From: an uncultured Oscillospiraceae bacterium
Lineage (GTDB): Bacteria > Bacillota > Clostridia > Oscillospirales > Oscillospiraceae
Assembly (NCBI GenBank): GCA_948766235.1
Contig: CAQCFX010000075.1
Coordinates: forward strand, 1-5,347
DNA: 5,347 bases
Direction: 5' to 3'
Shown here: positions 4,560-5,347 of the stretch, piece after piece
Numbering within the stretch: the first letter of the stretch is position 1
How the letters are laid out: the number at the start of each line of letters is the position of its first letter
The notes under the pieces: model-generated
What the model saw: only the letters and a program-made list of their open reading frames with translations
Told to the model about the DNA's origin: nothing
Databases searched by the model: none
Position numbers and translations under genes: made by a program

Positions 4560-5045
4560 ATGAGCATGGAACCAAACAAGCTGCTGGAGGTTGGCGCAAA
4601 AGCGCCTGACTTTACCCTGCCGGATGGGTCGGGGAACTGCGTTTCCCTGGCGGACTTTGCCGGGAAAAAGGTGGTGCTGTATTTCTATCCCCGGGACAAT
4701 ACGCCCGGCTGCACCCGGCAGGCCTGCGCGTTCGCCGGGGCGTTTGAGGAGTTCCAGCAGATTGACGCGGTGGTCATCGGAATCAGCAAAGACTCCACGA
4801 CGTCCCACAAGAAGTTCGCGGAAAAGCACGGCCTGCCGTTTATCCTGCTGTCCGACCCGGAGCTGACTGCTATCCAGGCCTACGGTGTATGGCAGGAGAA
4901 AAAGCTGTACGGAAAGGTGAGCATGGGCGTGGTGCGCTCTACTTTTATCATCAATGAAAACGGCGTCATTGAGAAGGTCATGCCCAAGGTAAAGCCGGAC
5001 ACCAATGCGGCAGAAGTCCTGGCCTATCTCAAAGGGGCGGGATGA
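4560..5045 (+). CDS. bcp: Thioredoxin-dependent thiol peroxidase, peroxiredoxin (Bcp/PrxQ)
   Basis: This 161-residue cytoplasmic enzyme reduces hydrogen peroxide and organic hydroperoxides with electrons from thioredoxin. The active-site stretch FYPRDNTPGCTRQAC holds P44, T48 and the peroxidatic C51 (the PxxxTxxC motif), with C56 five residues on as the resolving cysteine, the two-cysteine layout of E. coli Bcp. R126 in GVVRSTFIIN is the conserved active-site arginine. An APDFTLPDG entry strand (15-23) and the C-terminal KPDTNAAEVL helix are typical, and the length is normal. The start at 4560 follows GGAGG with 8 bases of spacing; an in-frame ATG at 4545 overlaps that site and is unlikely. 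Transcription ends at the strong hairpin right after the stop. The converging neighbour is a YaaA-family peroxide-stress gene. No PerR or OxyR box could be identified. Confidence 0.95.
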   Translation: MSMEPNKLLEVGAKAPDFTLPDGSGNCVSLADFAGKKVVLYFYPRDNTPGCTRQACAFAGAFEEFQQIDAVVIGISKDSTTSHKKFAEKHGLPFILLSDPELTAIQAYGVWQEKKLYGKVSMGVVRSTFIINENGVIEKVMPKVKPDTNAAEVLAYLKGAG

Positions 5046-5050
5046 ATACG

Positions 5051-5088
5051 AAATGAGCGCCTGCGGTCAGCCGCAGGCGCTCATTTTT
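5051..5088. terminator. Shared rho-independent terminator between bcp and the yaaA-family gene
   Basis: A 16-bp perfect stem (5051-5066 with 5071-5086, core GAGCGCCTGCGG) with a TCAG loop lies 5 bases after the bcp stop. On the plus strand the run of Ts at 5084-5088 makes it a strong terminator. On the minus strand a shorter T run (TTTCGTATTC) follows, so it may also stop the converging gene, whose stop codon overlaps its edge. Confidence 0.92.
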
Positions 5089-5347
5089 ATGTATCGTTTT
5101 TGAGAAAGATATTGTGGCTTTCTGTGGACAATTCCGGCTGAAACCGATACCCCAGCTGGTGAAACGCCTGAATATCTGCCCCGCTTGTGATGTTATTCTC
5201 CGCCAGCCAGCGCACCATCTGGCCCCGGGCTATTTTGCACATGGTACCTTTTTCAATGACCTTTCCGTCCTTCCACTGGCCGAAGGTGCAGGTGAGGAAG
5301 GGGACGGACTTGGGCAGATAAGGCTCCACCGCCCGGCTGTATTCCTT
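5087..5347 (-). CDS. yaaA: C-terminal part of YaaA-family (DUF328/UPF0246) peroxide-stress protein, runs off window
   Basis: The last 86 residues are visible, starting KEYSRAVEPYLPK; the frame is open through the right edge, so the gene begins outside. It aligns by eye with the C-terminus of E. coli YaaA: EY followed by a V-x-P stretch, a beta segment with F and DGK, a helix-hairpin-helix-like I-ARG-QMVRWLAENNI (YaaA has KARG-LMSRFIIENRL), then AFHQLGYRF and a final FLK. YaaA proteins lower intracellular free iron and protect DNA during hydrogen peroxide stress; some bind DNA. An internal GTG at 5329 is not a real start. It converges with bcp across a shared terminator. Family assignment is from memory of the YaaA sequence, with good motif order. 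Confidence 0.85.
   Translation of the reverse strand, partial: KEYSRAVEPYLPKSVPFLTCTFGQWKDGKVIEKGTMCKIARGQMVRWLAENNITSGADIQAFHQLGYRFQPELSTESHNIFLKNDT

Noticed and set aside
4416..4829. Minus-strand frame opposite bcp
   Set aside because: It is a shadow of bcp; the plus frame carries the complete peroxiredoxin motif set.

Overview
The window looks like a chromosomal piece of a spore-forming, fairly GC-rich Clostridia. An Oscillospiraceae/Flavonifractor-like gut bacterium would fit, but that is inference from GC content, strong AGGAGG ribosome binding sites, protein flavour and family choice; no marker gene proves it. Six protein-coding genes are supported (two run off the edges), plus one clearly decayed recombinase.

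Left third (1-1285): two divergent paralogues share a conserved N-terminal domain (about 37 identical residues in the first 53, starting MSMPSFP). The left one is cut by the window edge. The right one is complete: N-domain, heptad coiled coil, a 61-residue Pro/Cys rod, and a C-terminal beta-rich domain. This architecture resembles spore-surface filament proteins in which a collagen-like stalk carries a jelly-roll head, but here the stalk is Pro/Cys. The 215-bp gap between them holds two outward-facing sites with the layout AC-N16/17-CATAGNATG, close to the mother-cell sigma-K promoter pattern, which fits a spore-surface role.

Middle (1289-3003, minus strand): a perfect TATAAT promoter drives a small cystatin-like protein (99 aa, QxVxG-type loop) followed by a 199-aa protein of unknown family built from two ~100-residue repeats. 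A strong minus-strand terminator lies downstream. Upstream is a serine-recombinase remnant that has lost its C-terminal part and part of its active site. Its homology ends abruptly at about 2635, next to a terminator-like hairpin and a separate 13-bp perfect inverted repeat. This is the most island-like part of the window and the best candidate for something undescribed.

Right part (3113-5347): a TTGACG-N17-TACAAT promoter precedes a complete M20 amidohydrolase with all metal ligands. It is followed by an intergenic region with a long inverted repeat, then bcp (thiol peroxidase). bcp converges on the 3' end of a yaaA-family gene across a shared 16-bp-stem terminator. Bcp and YaaA both belong to families that deal with peroxide stress.
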